From Granulicella pectinivorans (GTDB lineage Bacteria; Acidobacteriota; Terriglobia; Terriglobales; Acidobacteriaceae), in NCBI RefSeq assembly GCF_900114625.1, contig NZ_FOZL01000002.1:372001-436000 (forward strand): a DNA stretch of 64,000 nucleotides. The letters are read 5' to 3'. Numbering within the stretch: the first letter of the stretch is position 1; each line of letters starts with the position of its first letter. Of this stretch, positions 26,243-39,873 are shown one piece after another. Below the pieces are notes generated by a model. It saw only the letters and a program-made list of their open reading frames with translations. It made no database searches and was not told the origin of the DNA. The translations under genes and the position numbers were made by a program.

Positions 26243-26271
26243 TTGACACTGGCAGGTGTTGGGAGGATTAT
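26243..26271 (+). promoter_or_regulatory. Possible sigma-70 promoter for the TPR gene
   Basis: TTGACA (26243-26248), 17-bp spacer, GATTAT (26266-26271). The -35 is perfect, the -10 matches only in the second half. It lies in the 96-bp gap after the VWA gene, 25 bp ahead of the preferred TPR start. Confidence 0.4.
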
Positions 26272-26296
26272 TGTGGCCAATTGTTCGAGGTGGCCC

Positions 26297-27325
26297 ATGG
26301 TACACACGACGTTGTGGATGCGGGTCTTTCAATTTTTCATTCGCTGTTGGAGCCGTTTTGGGCAGTGTCCGGGATGCTTCTGGCTGCGTGGAGCAGCCGC
26401 TGCCTCGGGACTTGCACTGACCAGTGCGCTTCTTTTCTCCCCCGGCCGCGCGATGGCGGATATAACGACGAACACGCCGCAGGATGCGGTCGCGAGCCCT
26501 TTACAGGCAGCGCGCGCCAAACAGGCGGCGGCCGATGCGATGCAGGCTTTGCATCGGGAAGAAGAGTGGATGCGCGTGGCGAAGTACCTGCCGGATATCG
26601 ACACGAGCAGCAGCAAAGAGCTGGAGACCGCGGGCGATGTGTTGCGGGCGAGGCGCTTTCCGGAAGAGGCGCTCGAATTCTACCTGGCCGCGTATCGTCA
26701 CGGAGCCAACAAGGAGCAGGTGCTGAACAAGCTGGGCGTGACGGAGCTGATCCTGCATCATCCGGACCGAGCGCGGGCCTACTTTCGGCTGACATTGAAG
26801 CAGGATAAGAAGAACTCCGATGCGTGGAATAACCTGGGCGCGACGGAGTATGTCGACGGGCGCTACCCGGCATCGGTGTCGGACTATCGCAGGGCGTTGA
26901 AGCTCAATCCGGCGTCTTCAGTCTTTCATTCGAATTTGGGAACGGCGCTGATCGGTGAGAAGGACTTCAGCCGGGCGCGCAAAGAGTTCGCGGCGGCGCT
27001 GGAGCTGGATCCGGAGTTCGGGACGCGCTCCTCCGATGGAGGCATCTCCGCCCATGTGCTCTCCGCCGAGGATAGAGCCCGTTTCTGCCTGGAGATGGCA
27101 CGGATCTTCGCGACGAAGGGCAAGATCGACGCGATGCTGCACTCCCTCGTGCTGGCGGCGGATGGAGGGATGAACCTTTCGGATGCGATCTACGACGATC
27201 CGATTCTTGGGAAGTACAGCAAGGATTCGCGCGTGGTCACGATCATCAGCAATGCCAAGGCGATGAAGAAGACCTCGATGGCCAGTACGGCAGCGCTTGC
27301 GCCTCTACCGGCCGAGACGAACTAG
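26297..27325 (+). CDS. Exported TPR protein
   Basis: A 342-residue protein with a hydrophobic leader (AAAASGLALTSALLFSPGRAMAD) and four to five TPR units, for example LNKLGVTELILHHPDRARAYF, AWNNLGATEYVDGRYPASVSDYRRAL (split at the loop) and FHSNLGTALIGEKDFSRARKEF. It likely works as a protein-binding scaffold in the periplasm. The start is uncertain: ATG at 26297 is preferred, while a frame opens at 26243 and another ATG lies at 26318. A promoter-like TTGACA lies upstream. It has no clear link to the VWA gene other than shared orientation. Confidence 0.78.
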   Translation: MVHTTLWMRVFQFFIRCWSRFGQCPGCFWLRGAAAASGLALTSALLFSPGRAMADITTNTPQDAVASPLQAARAKQAAADAMQALHREEEWMRVAKYLPDIDTSSSKELETAGDVLRARRFPEEALEFYLAAYRHGANKEQVLNKLGVTELILHHPDRARAYFRLTLKQDKKNSDAWNNLGATEYVDGRYPASVSDYRRALKLNPASSVFHSNLGTALIGEKDFSRARKEFAAALELDPEFGTRSSDGGISAHVLSAEDRARFCLEMARIFATKGKIDAMLHSLVLAADGGMNLSDAIYDDPILGKYSKDSRVVTIISNAKAMKKTSMASTAALAPLPAETN

Positions 27326-27337
27326 CGGATCTCCCGA

Positions 27338-27505
27338 TTACTTGTACGGGCAGTGGCGGCAATCGGAGTTGCAGCAGTAACCACGCTTGAGGTGATATGC
27401 CTCCGTAAAGACCAGGTACGGACCATCGAAGTAGAAGTCTTCGGGGTCGAGTTCCGGATCCTGCTGCGGCGTCGGCTGTGGCTCGGTGGACATTGTATGG
27501 ACCAT
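27338..27505 (-). CDS. DUF5522 family small Cys-rich protein
   Basis: A 55-residue protein below the length limit of common ORF calls. It reads DPEDFYFDGPYLVFTEAYHL near residues 20-39 and ends LKRGYCCNSDCRHCPYK, the DUF5522 signature with four cysteines (CC-x4-C-x2-C spacing after the aromatic block) that could bind zinc or iron. An internal ATG at 27493 gives a 51-residue form. An overlapping 67-codon frame on the same strand lacks this pattern and is a shadow. It sits between a TPR gene (convergent) and a membrane-protein gene upstream on the same strand. Function unknown. Confidence 0.82.
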   Translation of the reverse strand: MVHTMSTEPQPTPQQDPELDPEDFYFDGPYLVFTEAYHLKRGYCCNSDCRHCPYK

Positions 27506-27537
27506 TTTATGCCTGGAAGCGGCATGGCAGATCGAGC

Positions 27538-28860
27538 TTAGGCCTCAGCCAGAGCGCGCTTCGGCCACACCTCGATGGCGCGGCAGCAAAACAGCACCGA
27601 GGGGTAGATCAGCACAGCAAAGTGCCGGGTGAACGGGAAGCCGACTACGTATGGGAGTGCGACCGCAGCGACCAGAGCCAGGAAACATAGACCATCCCAG
27701 CGCAGAGCGGGCCAACGGAGAAAGAGAGCGACCACGGAGAGGAGGATGCTCGCCCAGAAGGTGAGGCGGAACAGCAGCATGCCGACCTGCTCCAACCGTA
27801 ACGCCATGCCATGCGATCTCGTCGCGCCTTGCTTTTTGAGAGAGAAGAAGATGATGGCAAGCTTGTCCTCGTCGACGCGGAGGATCTGCCGGGGATGAGC
27901 CTTGATGAAGGCAATTGCCTCGTGCTGGTGGTAGTCGTTAAAAGCCCACTCGTCCGGGAACCACTTGCCGACATTCAGTTGCGGGTCGTAGCTATCGAGC
28001 GTGATATCTGGAGGAATCGGATAGATCGAGACGAAGATGGGATTGTTTCCCTTGTGGAAGTTGATGCCGTCGTAGCTGGTGCCGAGCGTGTAGCGGCCGC
28101 TAGAGTGGTGCTGATATGCGGCCCAGCCAAGAGGAAAGCACAGGGCGAGGCATACCGCGATGACTCTTGCGGCGGATTCGCGGGTGCGAAGCACATAGGC
28201 AAGGAGCAGGACGGCCGCTGCAAGGATCATCGAGCTCTTAGAGAGATAGAGGCTACCCACCGCGAAGCCGGCCAGGAGGCCCTCGGCGATCGGATGACTG
28301 CGAAGCCAGCTTCCCTTTGGAGCTGGAAAGAGGACAACCGCCAGGGCGAGCGCGAGAAAGCTATAGAGGTAATCTTCTTCCACGGGAAGATTGACGACGT
28401 CGCTGAGAAACTGCGTGTTAAAGAATGGATAGATCAGAAGAGCCAGGATCGCGAGGTAGCGCCATGGGCTGTTCTCCGGGAGACGGAGACACACCAGATA
28501 CATCGCCATGACGAGGGGGATAAGAAGCAGAAGCGTCTTGAAGACTCCCACGCGGAAGTAGTGATCGCCCAACAGGCGTATGCCGCTCGCGACGACCAGA
28601 GTGGCGACCGGCATGCGGCCGGAATGGAAACAGATGGGATTGCCGATCGTTCCCATGTCTTCGTTGCAGGTGGTGAGACCATGACCGGCGAGCAGGCTTG
28701 CAGTGGTGGGACCGACCCCGTACATCAGACTCGTCAGGGACGGGTTTTTGGCGTGTTCTCTTTCCATACTGCGGCCGTTGGAAACGGCGGAGCCAAGAGA
28801 CACGACCAGCGCGAGAGCCAGGAGCACGAGAAACGACCGGTTGTGGGTAATGGAATTCAC
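27538..28860 (-). CDS. Polytopic membrane protein of unknown function (GT-C-like topology)
   Basis: A 440-residue protein with about ten hydrophobic segments: FLVLLALALVVSLGSAVS at the N-terminus, LLLLIPLVMAMYLVCL, YLAILALLIYPFFN, YSFLALALAVVLFP, MILAAAVLLLAYVL, VIAVCLALCFPLGWAAYQ, then a soluble loop of about 100 residues (YTLGTSYDGINFHKGNNPIF to ILRVDEDKLAI), and three more segments at the end. This layout is like lipid-linked-sugar glycosyltransferases of the GT-C class, but I see no decisive motif. The RVDEDKL block after IKAHPRQIL is a common feature of such proteins. Role is inferred only from topology. It lies 80 bp downstream of the lhr stop on the same strand. Confidence 0.65.
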   Translation of the reverse strand: MNSITHNRSFLVLLALALVVSLGSAVSNGRSMEREHAKNPSLTSLMYGVGPTTASLLAGHGLTTCNEDMGTIGNPICFHSGRMPVATLVVASGIRLLGDHYFRVGVFKTLLLLIPLVMAMYLVCLRLPENSPWRYLAILALLIYPFFNTQFLSDVVNLPVEEDYLYSFLALALAVVLFPAPKGSWLRSHPIAEGLLAGFAVGSLYLSKSSMILAAAVLLLAYVLRTRESAARVIAVCLALCFPLGWAAYQHHSSGRYTLGTSYDGINFHKGNNPIFVSIYPIPPDITLDSYDPQLNVGKWFPDEWAFNDYHQHEAIAFIKAHPRQILRVDEDKLAIIFFSLKKQGATRSHGMALRLEQVGMLLFRLTFWASILLSVVALFLRWPALRWDGLCFLALVAAVALPYVVGFPFTRHFAVLIYPSVLFCCRAIEVWPKRALAEA

Positions 28861-28920
28861 CTCGCCTGGTCCTTTTGGATGGAATTGTACCGGGTTACTA
28901 GACGCATTCTAGCAGTGATC

Positions 28921-28940
28921 CCCACGTCTCAAGGCGGGGT

Positions 28941-28943
<3 letters not shown>
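28921..28943 (+). repeat. Possible decayed copy of the palindromic element at the lhr stop
   Basis: CCCACGTCTC (28921-28930) matches the consensus left arm CCCACATCTC at nine of ten positions, followed by AAGGCGGGGTCTAG, where the right arm and tail are lost. The lhr stop codon (TAG on the minus strand, 28941-28943) lies in this block. It could be a remnant; it is short enough to be chance. Confidence 0.35.
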
Positions 28944-33516
<4,573 letters not shown>

Positions 33517-33536
<20 letters not shown>

Positions 33537-34743
33537 ACAGGGATTGTAGCGCGTTGTTCGCGGTTTGTTCGCCCTCGGGTCCGTCGGAGGTGTACACGCG
33601 GTTGCGACCGGCGGATTTGGCTCGATAGAGCGCTTTGTCCGCACGGCGAAACAGATCGTCGAGTGTGGGCTCGACGCCAAGATACGTCGCCACGCCAAGA
33701 CTGACTGTGATCGGGATCGGGGTACCCGAAGGAGTGATCTCGGGCTGAGACCACTCCTCAATGCTGCTTCGCAGGCGTTTGGCTACCTGCAGGGCTACCG
33801 GGAGGGGGCAGGCGGGCAGCAGGACGACGAACTCTTCCCCGCCCCAGCGGCCGAGCAAATCAAACGGGCGGAGGTGAGTCTGGAGATTCTTCGCCACGGC
33901 AACGAGCACGGCGTCGCCAACCATATGACCGTGCTGGTCGTTGATGCGCTTGAAGTGATCGATATCGGCGACCAGCAGCGAGAACGCCTCGCCGGATCGC
34001 TGGTAGCGCGCGAGTTCCTTCTCGCAGGCGGAGCGGAAATAGCGGCGATTTGCGATGCCGAGGAGAGGATCGGTGGAGGCGAGTTGCTCAAAGCTGAGGC
34101 GCAGCTTGGCGGTCGACATCCAGAAGAGGCCGAAGGCAAACCCCAGCGGCGCAGTCAGATAGACAACGATGCTGACGATTTGCAGCGGGCTGGGCGCAAA
34201 GAGATCCTGCGGCAGGCCCTGCACTGCCGTCAGACCGGCGCGCAGAAAGTTGAAAGCCGAGAAGGCAAAGAGCACCGTTGCCGTAAACAGACACGGAACG
34301 CGGACTCCCTTCTCCTGCGAACGAACCAGAATGATGGCGGACTGCAGCACCTGGAGACCGAAGACGACGCTGCCGAACTCCACGCGGAGCTGGTGGCTGT
34401 TGTGCGCGAAGGTGAACACCATCATGCCGGGCAGCCACAGCGCCGCGAGCGCGATGCTGAACCATGTAATGCGACGCTTCGAGCCGGTCAGTTCCAGGAT
34501 GGCCGCGTTGAGAAACATGTACGCTACGACGTCGGAGAGGAAGTTGCCGAGGATTTCGGGGAAGAAGCGAGGGATGTGTCCATCGAGGCTGAGGATGGCG
34601 GTGCTCAGCACGCCGCAGGCGAAGGTTGCCGCAAGCCACCCGAGTCCCTTCAGGAAGGGATTGCTGATACGAACGATCAGAAACCCGATACAGCCACAGC
34701 CCACAATCAGCATGGCGGCCATCAGGTAGAGGCGGGTTTCCAT
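33517..34743 (-). CDS. Membrane-anchored diguanylate cyclase
   Basis: Makes cyclic di-GMP from two GTP. The 408-residue protein has six or seven membrane segments in its first 220 residues (LYLMAAMLIVGCGCIGFLIV, LGWLAATFACGVLSTAIL, WFSIALAALWLPGMMVFTF, IVSIVVYLTAPLGFAFGLF), then a GGDEF domain with DIDHFKRINDQHGHMVGD and the active-site loop GGEEF at residues 301-305. An allosteric RxxD site (RPFD, 292-295) stands five residues ahead, so product inhibition is likely. I chose the ATG at 34743 since the first membrane segment follows. It ends inside the lhr start; the pair is probably co-transcribed, though no functional link is obvious. Confidence 0.9.
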
Positions 34744-34813
34744 GAGATCGAACGCCTTCCGGATGGTTGGAGATGGGTGTGAAACCGACAGCGGTCGTGT
34801 GGGCAGGCCGCTG

Positions 34814-35419
34814 CTACATACCGCCCTGGCCGACATCCGCCGCGGCTGCGGCGGCATTCTCTTCGTCCAGATAGTCGCTTATCGTCCTCTCCAGCGTGCC
34901 CTGCGCCTCGAGGATAAAGTCGATAGCATCGCGTCCCGCTCCGAAGCCTCCGGGGTTGGTCGTGATGAAGTGCGAGATGTTTTTGATCTGGGGGCGCGCA
35001 TTGGCCGTCGCGATGGCGAGGCCGCACACCTTCATGACAGGCAGATCGATGATGTCGTCGCCGACGTAGGCAAGCTGATCGAGATTGATCTCGGCCTTGG
35101 CGAGAATCTCGTTGATAGCATGCATCTTGTGGGCCTGTCCCTGGTAGACGAACTCAAGCTTGAGATCGCGTGCGCGAATGGCGACCGTCTGCGAGTTGCG
35201 CTTGGTAATGATGCCCACGCGGAGCCCACCCAGGCGGGCGAGCGAGATACCGAGACCATCGTGAGCGGCAAAGCCTTTCGTCTCAATCCCATGTCCATCG
35301 GGGCCGGGAGCGACGAAGATCTGACCATCGGTAAGGACGCCGTCGACGTCGAAGATGAGTACCCGAATCTTGCGGGCGCGGACGATGGCATCGTCGAAGG
35401 CAGCGGCTTCAGTGTTCAT
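34814..35419 (-). CDS. kdsC: 3-deoxy-D-manno-octulosonate 8-phosphate phosphatase
   Basis: HAD-family phosphatase that removes the phosphate from Kdo-8-P, the step before CMP-Kdo formation and use by WaaA. The 201-residue protein shows the HAD nucleophile block LIFDVDGVLTDGQIF, TKGFAAHDGLGISLARLGG, IITKRNSQTV (motif II) and YVGDDIIDLPVM (motif IV), all typical of KdsC. The ATG at 35419 is preferred over a GTG at 35425. It lies 70 bp upstream of the cyclase gene on the same strand. kdsA, kdsB and kdsD are not in this window. Confidence 0.93.
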   Translation of the reverse strand: MNTEAAAFDDAIVRARKIRVLIFDVDGVLTDGQIFVAPGPDGHGIETKGFAAHDGLGISLARLGGLRVGIITKRNSQTVAIRARDLKLEFVYQGQAHKMHAINEILAKAEINLDQLAYVGDDIIDLPVMKVCGLAIATANARPQIKNISHFITTNPGGFGAGRDAIDFILEAQGTLERTISDYLDEENAAAAAADVGQGGM

Positions 35420-35436
35420 GCACACATCATAGCGTG

Positions 35437-35462
35437 ACGGGCCTCCACGATGGGAGGCCCGT
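35437..35462. terminator. Strong hairpin between YXWGXW gene and kdsC
   Basis: ACGGGCCTCC (35437-35446) pairs perfectly with GGAGGCCCGT (35453-35462), six-base loop. No T-run follows on either strand, so it may be a factor-assisted terminator of the minus-strand YXWGXW transcript or an RNA-stabilising hairpin. Confidence 0.55.
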
Positions 35463-35484
35463 TCGTGATGCTGCCAGGAAGTTC

Positions 35485-35781
35485 CTAGCGCCAGTGACCT
35501 TCGATCCAGACATAGCCACGGGGTGTGTTGCGCCAGTGGCCGGGTACCCAGCGGGCGTGCGGATGGGGGGGAGCCTCGTAAACACCGGGGACCCAGACAT
35601 AACGCTGTCCGTCCCAGCGATGGTAGCCGTTATGCCAAGCCCAGTCGCGGTGCTCAGGAGGAGGTGGCGGGATGCGCTCGCGCACGGGAGGAGGTGGTCC
35701 GATGCGAATCGCAATCTGTGCCTGTGCCATACCGGCGGTGAGGAAGAGTCCGCAAACGCCGGCAATCAGAAGCTTTTTCAT
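35485..35781 (-). CDS. YXWGXW repeat-containing exported protein
   Basis: A 98-residue exported protein. Signal peptide KLLIAGVCGLFLTAGMAQAQ, a Pro-rich stretch (GPPPPVRERIPPPPPEHRD), then repeats of an aromatic Tyr/Trp-x-Trp-x-x-Gly-x-Trp type: YVWVPGVYEAPPHPHARW, VPGHWRNTPRGYVWIEGHW. Proteins with this repeat are usually periplasmic or outer-membrane-associated and of unknown role. The ATG at 35781 has GGAG upstream. Confidence 0.85.
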   Translation of the reverse strand: MKKLLIAGVCGLFLTAGMAQAQIAIRIGPPPPVRERIPPPPPEHRDWAWHNGYHRWDGQRYVWVPGVYEAPPHPHARWVPGHWRNTPRGYVWIEGHWR

Positions 35782-35920
35782 GTCGTACTCCTATCTTGCT
35801 GGAAGCATAGACATCGTTTTCGCGCGGAAGGTTGCGCTGGAAAACTGCGTTTTTTTCAGTGATCCTGGAGGCGTGAGGCATCAGACTGAGAAGAAGGAAC
35901 TTGGCGGGACCGGCTTAAAG

Positions 35921-35956
35921 GCAAACCGGCCGCAGCCTGGGCTGCGACCGGTTTGC
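35921..35956 (-). terminator. Intrinsic terminator of cspA
   Basis: GCAAACCGGCCGCAGCC (35921-35937) pairs with GGCTGCGACCGGTTTGC (35940-35956) with one mismatch; on the minus strand it is followed by CTTTAA. It begins 16 bases after the cspA stop codon. Confidence 0.75.
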
Positions 35957-35971
35957 GTGGGTGGGGAGGGG

Positions 35972-36175
35972 TTATGCGCCCTGAATGTTCGAAGCCTGCT
36001 TACCCTTAGGACCGGTCGTGACGTCGAAGCTCACGCGCTGGCCCTCCTGGAGGGACTTGAAACCGCTCATCGAGATGGCGGAAAAGTGAGCGAAGAGATC
36101 TTCGCCTCCTCCATCAGGGGTAATGAAACCGAAACCTTTTGCGTCGTTAAACCACTTCACTGTGCCGATTGCCAT
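35972..36175 (-). CDS. Cold-shock domain protein (CspA family)
   Basis: A 67-residue single-stranded nucleic acid binding protein. RNP1 is KGFGFI (residues 13-18) and RNP2 LFAHF (27-31); the start MAIGTVKWFNDAKGFGFI is typical. It likely acts as an RNA chaperone. The 121-bp upstream region (36176-36296) includes a TTGGCT/AGCCAA hairpin and may hold a structured 5' leader, as in other csp genes. A strong terminator follows, so it is monocistronic. Confidence 0.95.
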   Translation of the reverse strand: MAIGTVKWFNDAKGFGFITPDGGGEDLFAHFSAISMSGFKSLQEGQRVSFDVTTGPKGKQASNIQGA

Positions 36176-36296
36176 GCTGTACTGCTTTCTTGCTAGACCG
36201 TATGTGCGCCCGCTGTCTTATAGGCTAGCAGGTAAGAGCGGCGCGTGCCAATTTGGCTGAAAATAGCCAAAAATAAGTTGTTCGCTTTCTCGTGCC

Positions 36297-36680
36297 TCAT
36301 TCCCCTTCGACGATCACGACGGCCATCGCCATCTCTTTGGTGTGGGTGAGCGAGAGCGACACGCGCGCAATCCCCATCGCCTTGGCGATCTCAGCGGCTC
36401 GCCCGTGAAACTGGAGCACGGGCCGTCCTGAGGGTTCGCGGGTGACGGCGAACTCGGTCAACGCAACACCGCGGCTGATGCCGGTGCCGAGGGCTTTTGC
36501 GCCGGCCTCCTTAGCCGCAAAGCGAGCCGCGAAGCTCTCGGCTGCGTTCTTCTTCTTGCGCTGGCAGTAGGCGATCTCCTCTTCGGTGTACACGCGATGC
36601 AGGAAGCTCTCGCCGTAGCGCTCCACGCTGCGGGCGATACGCGCTATTTCTATCAGGTCGGTACCGATGCCGAGGATCAT
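36297..36680 (-). CDS. acpS: Holo-[acyl-carrier-protein] synthase
   Basis: Transfers 4'-phosphopantetheine from CoA to acyl carrier protein. The 127-residue protein starts ILGIGTDLIEIARI, with the metal-binding Asp, and has ARFAAKEAGAKALGTGI (WxxKEA-type motif) near residue 55, then LSLTHTKEMAMAVVI. I chose the ATG at 36680 because the conserved beta strand starts there; a TTG at 36686 adds two residues. It is divergent from the unknown gene at 36800. Confidence 0.95.
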   Translation of the reverse strand: MILGIGTDLIEIARIARSVERYGESFLHRVYTEEEIAYCQRKKKNAAESFAARFAAKEAGAKALGTGISRGVALTEFAVTREPSGRPVLQFHGRAAEIAKAMGIARVSLSLTHTKEMAMAVVIVEGE

Positions 36681-36799
36681 CGCCAAAACGTATCACATGC
36701 CATCGGGTTGTTTCACTCCGGACCGCCACCACACAGAAGTACTGTGACGACGGTGCCGGAGAGAGCCTTGAAGGCGTGTCGGCATGTAAACCTTCTCCG

Positions 36800-37201
36800 A
36801 TGAATACGTTGACGGCGGATGGTTTCGCCACGGGGACCTGGATGCAACCGACTGAACTGCAGGCACATACGTATGAAGAACGGCACGGCTTGATGCCTGC
36901 GCTGACGGCCGCGGTCTCGCTGTGCGGGGCGTGGATCGTCGAAAGGAAGACGCTCTCGCCCACCGCCGTGGAGATTCGCATAGAGATTCAGTTGCGAATG
37001 ATCGTGGAGTTGTACGCGGCTTTACTCTCCGCCGGGATCGAATTCGGCCGCGACGGCCACCAGGCGCTCGCGGACTTGTGTACCTGCCGCAAGCATATGG
37101 AGCTCGACCGGGCCGGGCTGGTGACGATCCGGATGGAGCTTGCGTTTCTGGACGATGTGACGCTGCACTCCCTGCTGATGAGCGGGACGAGCGTGGCCTA
37201 A
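36800..37201 (+). CDS. Protein of unknown function
   Basis: A 133-residue protein I do not recognise. It is predicted mostly helical and cytoplasmic, with no signal peptide: LTAAVSLCGAWIVERKTL, IEIQLRMIVELYAALLSAGIEF, and LVTIRMELAFLDDVTLHSLL. The ATG at 36800 is preferred to 36776. It starts 119 bp from divergent acpS, and its stop overlaps the stop of the convergent membrane protein gene by three bases. Confidence 0.65.
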   Translation: MNTLTADGFATGTWMQPTELQAHTYEERHGLMPALTAAVSLCGAWIVERKTLSPTAVEIRIEIQLRMIVELYAALLSAGIEFGRDGHQALADLCTCRKHMELDRAGLVTIRMELAFLDDVTLHSLLMSGTSVA

Positions 37202-37770
37202 AAGGTGTGCAGCGTTGGCTTGTGCCCCGGGCTGTCGGAGTCGCCGATGACCAGCCAGTGCCATCCGCTGTGGTGACGCGACAGCACCAGGGACATCCCC
37301 GGAGGCGTGCCCTGCACGCGGAAGACCGGCTGACTGGTCGCTTCGCCCCCGGCAGGCAGACGCAGCGTTAGAGAAACGCCTCCAAGCCCGGTCGTTTGCG
37401 GCCAGATGCGCCCCGTGGCATCGATCAGATACGGTTCGAGCCCCGCAGTGCTCCGCGCTTCTTCACTTTGATTGACTATATGGATTGAAACCCGCACCAA
37501 CTGGCCACCACCCATGCCTTTGAACTCACCCACCGATTCGACTGCCACGACGGTGTAACAGACGCGCTCGAAGCACTCCGGTTGCCCCACTGGGATGATG
37601 CGTTGCGGCTGGAGGTGCGCCGTCAGCAGCAGCGCGGCGATGTAGATCACCCACACGCCGGCGATGGTCAGACCGTAGCGGCCAGCCCTGGGAGGGTCGC
37701 CCTGGCGATGGGCGATGAAGGTTCCGAGCGCTCCGAGGAGCGTCCAGGCGGCAAGGAAGGCGGGCAACAA
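37198..37770 (-). CDS. Membrane-anchored protein of unknown function
   Basis: A 190-residue protein with two N-terminal hydrophobic segments (FLAAWTLLGALGTFIAH and YGLTIAGVWVIYIAALLLTAHL) and a beta-rich outer domain with two cysteines (CFERVC) and VSIHIVNQSEEAR, similar in feel to DUF4352-type immunoglobulin domains. The start is uncertain: TTG at 37770 is the first usable codon, but hydrophobic codons continue upstream to a stop, so a CTG or an unusual start is possible. Function unknown. Confidence 0.6.
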   Translation of the reverse strand: MLPAFLAAWTLLGALGTFIAHRQGDPPRAGRYGLTIAGVWVIYIAALLLTAHLQPQRIIPVGQPECFERVCYTVVAVESVGEFKGMGGGQLVRVSIHIVNQSEEARSTAGLEPYLIDATGRIWPQTTGLGGVSLTLRLPAGGEATSQPVFRVQGTPPGMSLVLSRHHSGWHWLVIGDSDSPGHKPTLHTF

Positions 37771-37861
37771 GACAAGAACGAACAGAAGAAGACCTCACTC
37801 GGGTAGACTTTACCCTAGCCGCTCCGATGGAACAGGGGCGCGTGCGAGAGATTCCGAATCA

Positions 37862-38578
<717 letters not shown>

Positions 38579-38713
38579 CCATCCGGCTTGGGCAGCGCCG
38601 ACAAAGCAGCGGCGTTCGTTGACGATAGCAAAACGGCTCATTCCTGGCTCTCGTGCGTGCCTGCATTTCCGCATCTTCTTCTTTGGCGGCTGGACCGCAC
38701 AAGGAGATTTGGA

Positions 38714-38971
38714 ATGACCGACTATCGTGTAGCGAAGGGTGAAGCACAGGAAGACCAGGTAACCGCAGCCATCGAGAAGGTGACCTCTCAGATTCCGTCG
38801 TCGATCTACCTGGCGGCAGCCGTCGCCTCGATCGCAGGCTCGATCGGTTTCAAGATTGCGAAGAAGGATCACCTGGCGCTGTTCGTCGGCCAGTGGGTGG
38901 CACCTTTCCTGATCCTCGGAACCTACAATAAGCTCGTCAAGCTGCATGGCTCGGACGGCACCAAGGCCTAA
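38714..38971 (+). CDS. Small two-helix membrane protein of unknown function
   Basis: An 85-residue protein with two hydrophobic segments (SSIYLAAAVASIAGSIGFKI and LALFVGQWVAPFLILGTYNKL) linked by a short Lys-rich loop. AAGGAG stands eight bases before the ATG at 38714, an excellent ribosome site. The N-terminal 30 residues are soluble and charged. No family is recognised. The 135-bp gap upstream shows no gene. Confidence 0.75.
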   Translation: MTDYRVAKGEAQEDQVTAAIEKVTSQIPSSIYLAAAVASIAGSIGFKIAKKDHLALFVGQWVAPFLILGTYNKLVKLHGSDGTKA

Positions 38972-39020
38972 ATCTTCCGGCAAGAGTCGCTGCGCGCGAG
39001 GCGGTCACATGGGTGACTGC

Positions 39021-39055
39021 TTCGCGTGAGCCTGCGATGTGCCAGACCACGCGAA
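39021..39055. terminator. Weak hairpin between convergent genes
   Basis: TTCGCGTG (39021-39028) pairs with CACGCGAA (39048-39055) across a 19-nt loop, between the small membrane protein and the thioredoxin-like gene, which converge. There is no clear T-run. Confidence 0.3.
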
Positions 39056-39076
39056 GCCTTGAAACTCGCGAATGTA

Positions 39077-39715
39077 TTAGTCTCGCCACTTGATATTGCA
39101 TCCCAGGCTGGTGCGCTGCTCCGTGCTGGGGGTCACTCCTGCAATCACCTCGTCCATGGCCTTGCGCAGATCCGCGCCGGTGACCGGGACGTCGTTGCCG
39201 GAATCGCCCCGTCGCGGCCTGGAACTATCGAGCTGTCCGCGGTAGACGAGCTTCATCTCCGCGTCGAAGAGAAAGAAGTCAGGCGTGCAGGCAGCGTTGT
39301 AGGAACGAGCCACCTCCTGCGTCTCGTCGAAGAGATAGGGGAAGCGGAAGCCGAGGCGCGCTGCCTGCTCCTTCATAAAGACCGGCCCGTCCTGTGGGAA
39401 CGCGCCGATGTCGTTCGATGAGATGGCGCAGATCCCGATTCGGCCAGCGTAGTCACGACCGATATTGGCCAGCTCCTGCTCGACATGCTTCACGTACGGG
39501 CAGTGCACACAGATAAACATCACGAGAAGCCCATGGCAGCCGGACGGGGAGCACTCCGCCGCGGAGGCGAGATTGGCCTGGTCGGACACGCTGTCATCCC
39601 ATGCCATTGCCGCGATATCGTCACGGCCAAACGCCCGTCCGGTGACGACATCGAGCAGTTCGAAGGCGGGAGCGGGGGTTCCCAGCTCAACCATGGTGGA
39701 TTCTGTCCTGGACAT
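39077..39715 (-). CDS. Thioredoxin-like (AhpC/TSA-fold) protein
   Basis: A 212-residue cytoplasmic redoxin. After PAPAFELLDVVTGRAF the chain shows a central LLVMFICVHCPYVKHVEQEL with a C-x-x-C pair (VHC near residue 70), NDIGAFPQDGP and FPYLFDETQEVARSYNAACTPDFFLFD, which includes the conserved cis-Pro position TPDFF. These blocks match the redoxin family found next to peroxiredoxin-like proteins. It probably reduces disulfides or peroxides. ATG at 39715 or 39721. Confidence 0.85.
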   Translation of the reverse strand: MSRTESTMVELGTPAPAFELLDVVTGRAFGRDDIAAMAWDDSVSDQANLASAAECSPSGCHGLLVMFICVHCPYVKHVEQELANIGRDYAGRIGICAISSNDIGAFPQDGPVFMKEQAARLGFRFPYLFDETQEVARSYNAACTPDFFLFDAEMKLVYRGQLDSSRPRRGDSGNDVPVTGADLRKAMDEVIAGVTPSTEQRTSLGCNIKWRD

Positions 39716-39873
39716 GTGCAATTTCTCCTTGAGCGCGCCGCATGCAACACGGCGATCGTTTTGAGGTTACCAAGAATGGGGCAGTAAAACCCGTTTCGGG
39801 ATCCCGACGACCTGGGCCGCAGCGTAAATCGCTTGCTCTCCTGCATTTAAGGCGCTATCGTCTTCGCATCCCC

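Noticed and set aside
27322..27525. 67-codon minus-strand frame over the DUF5522 gene
   Set aside because: The overlapping frame 27338-27505 carries the DUF5522 signature; this one is Arg/Ser/Thr-rich noise.
36246..36275. TTGGCT/AGCCAA hairpin as an acpS terminator
   Set aside because: The stem is only six pairs and is not followed by a T-run on the minus strand; it may belong to the cspA leader instead.
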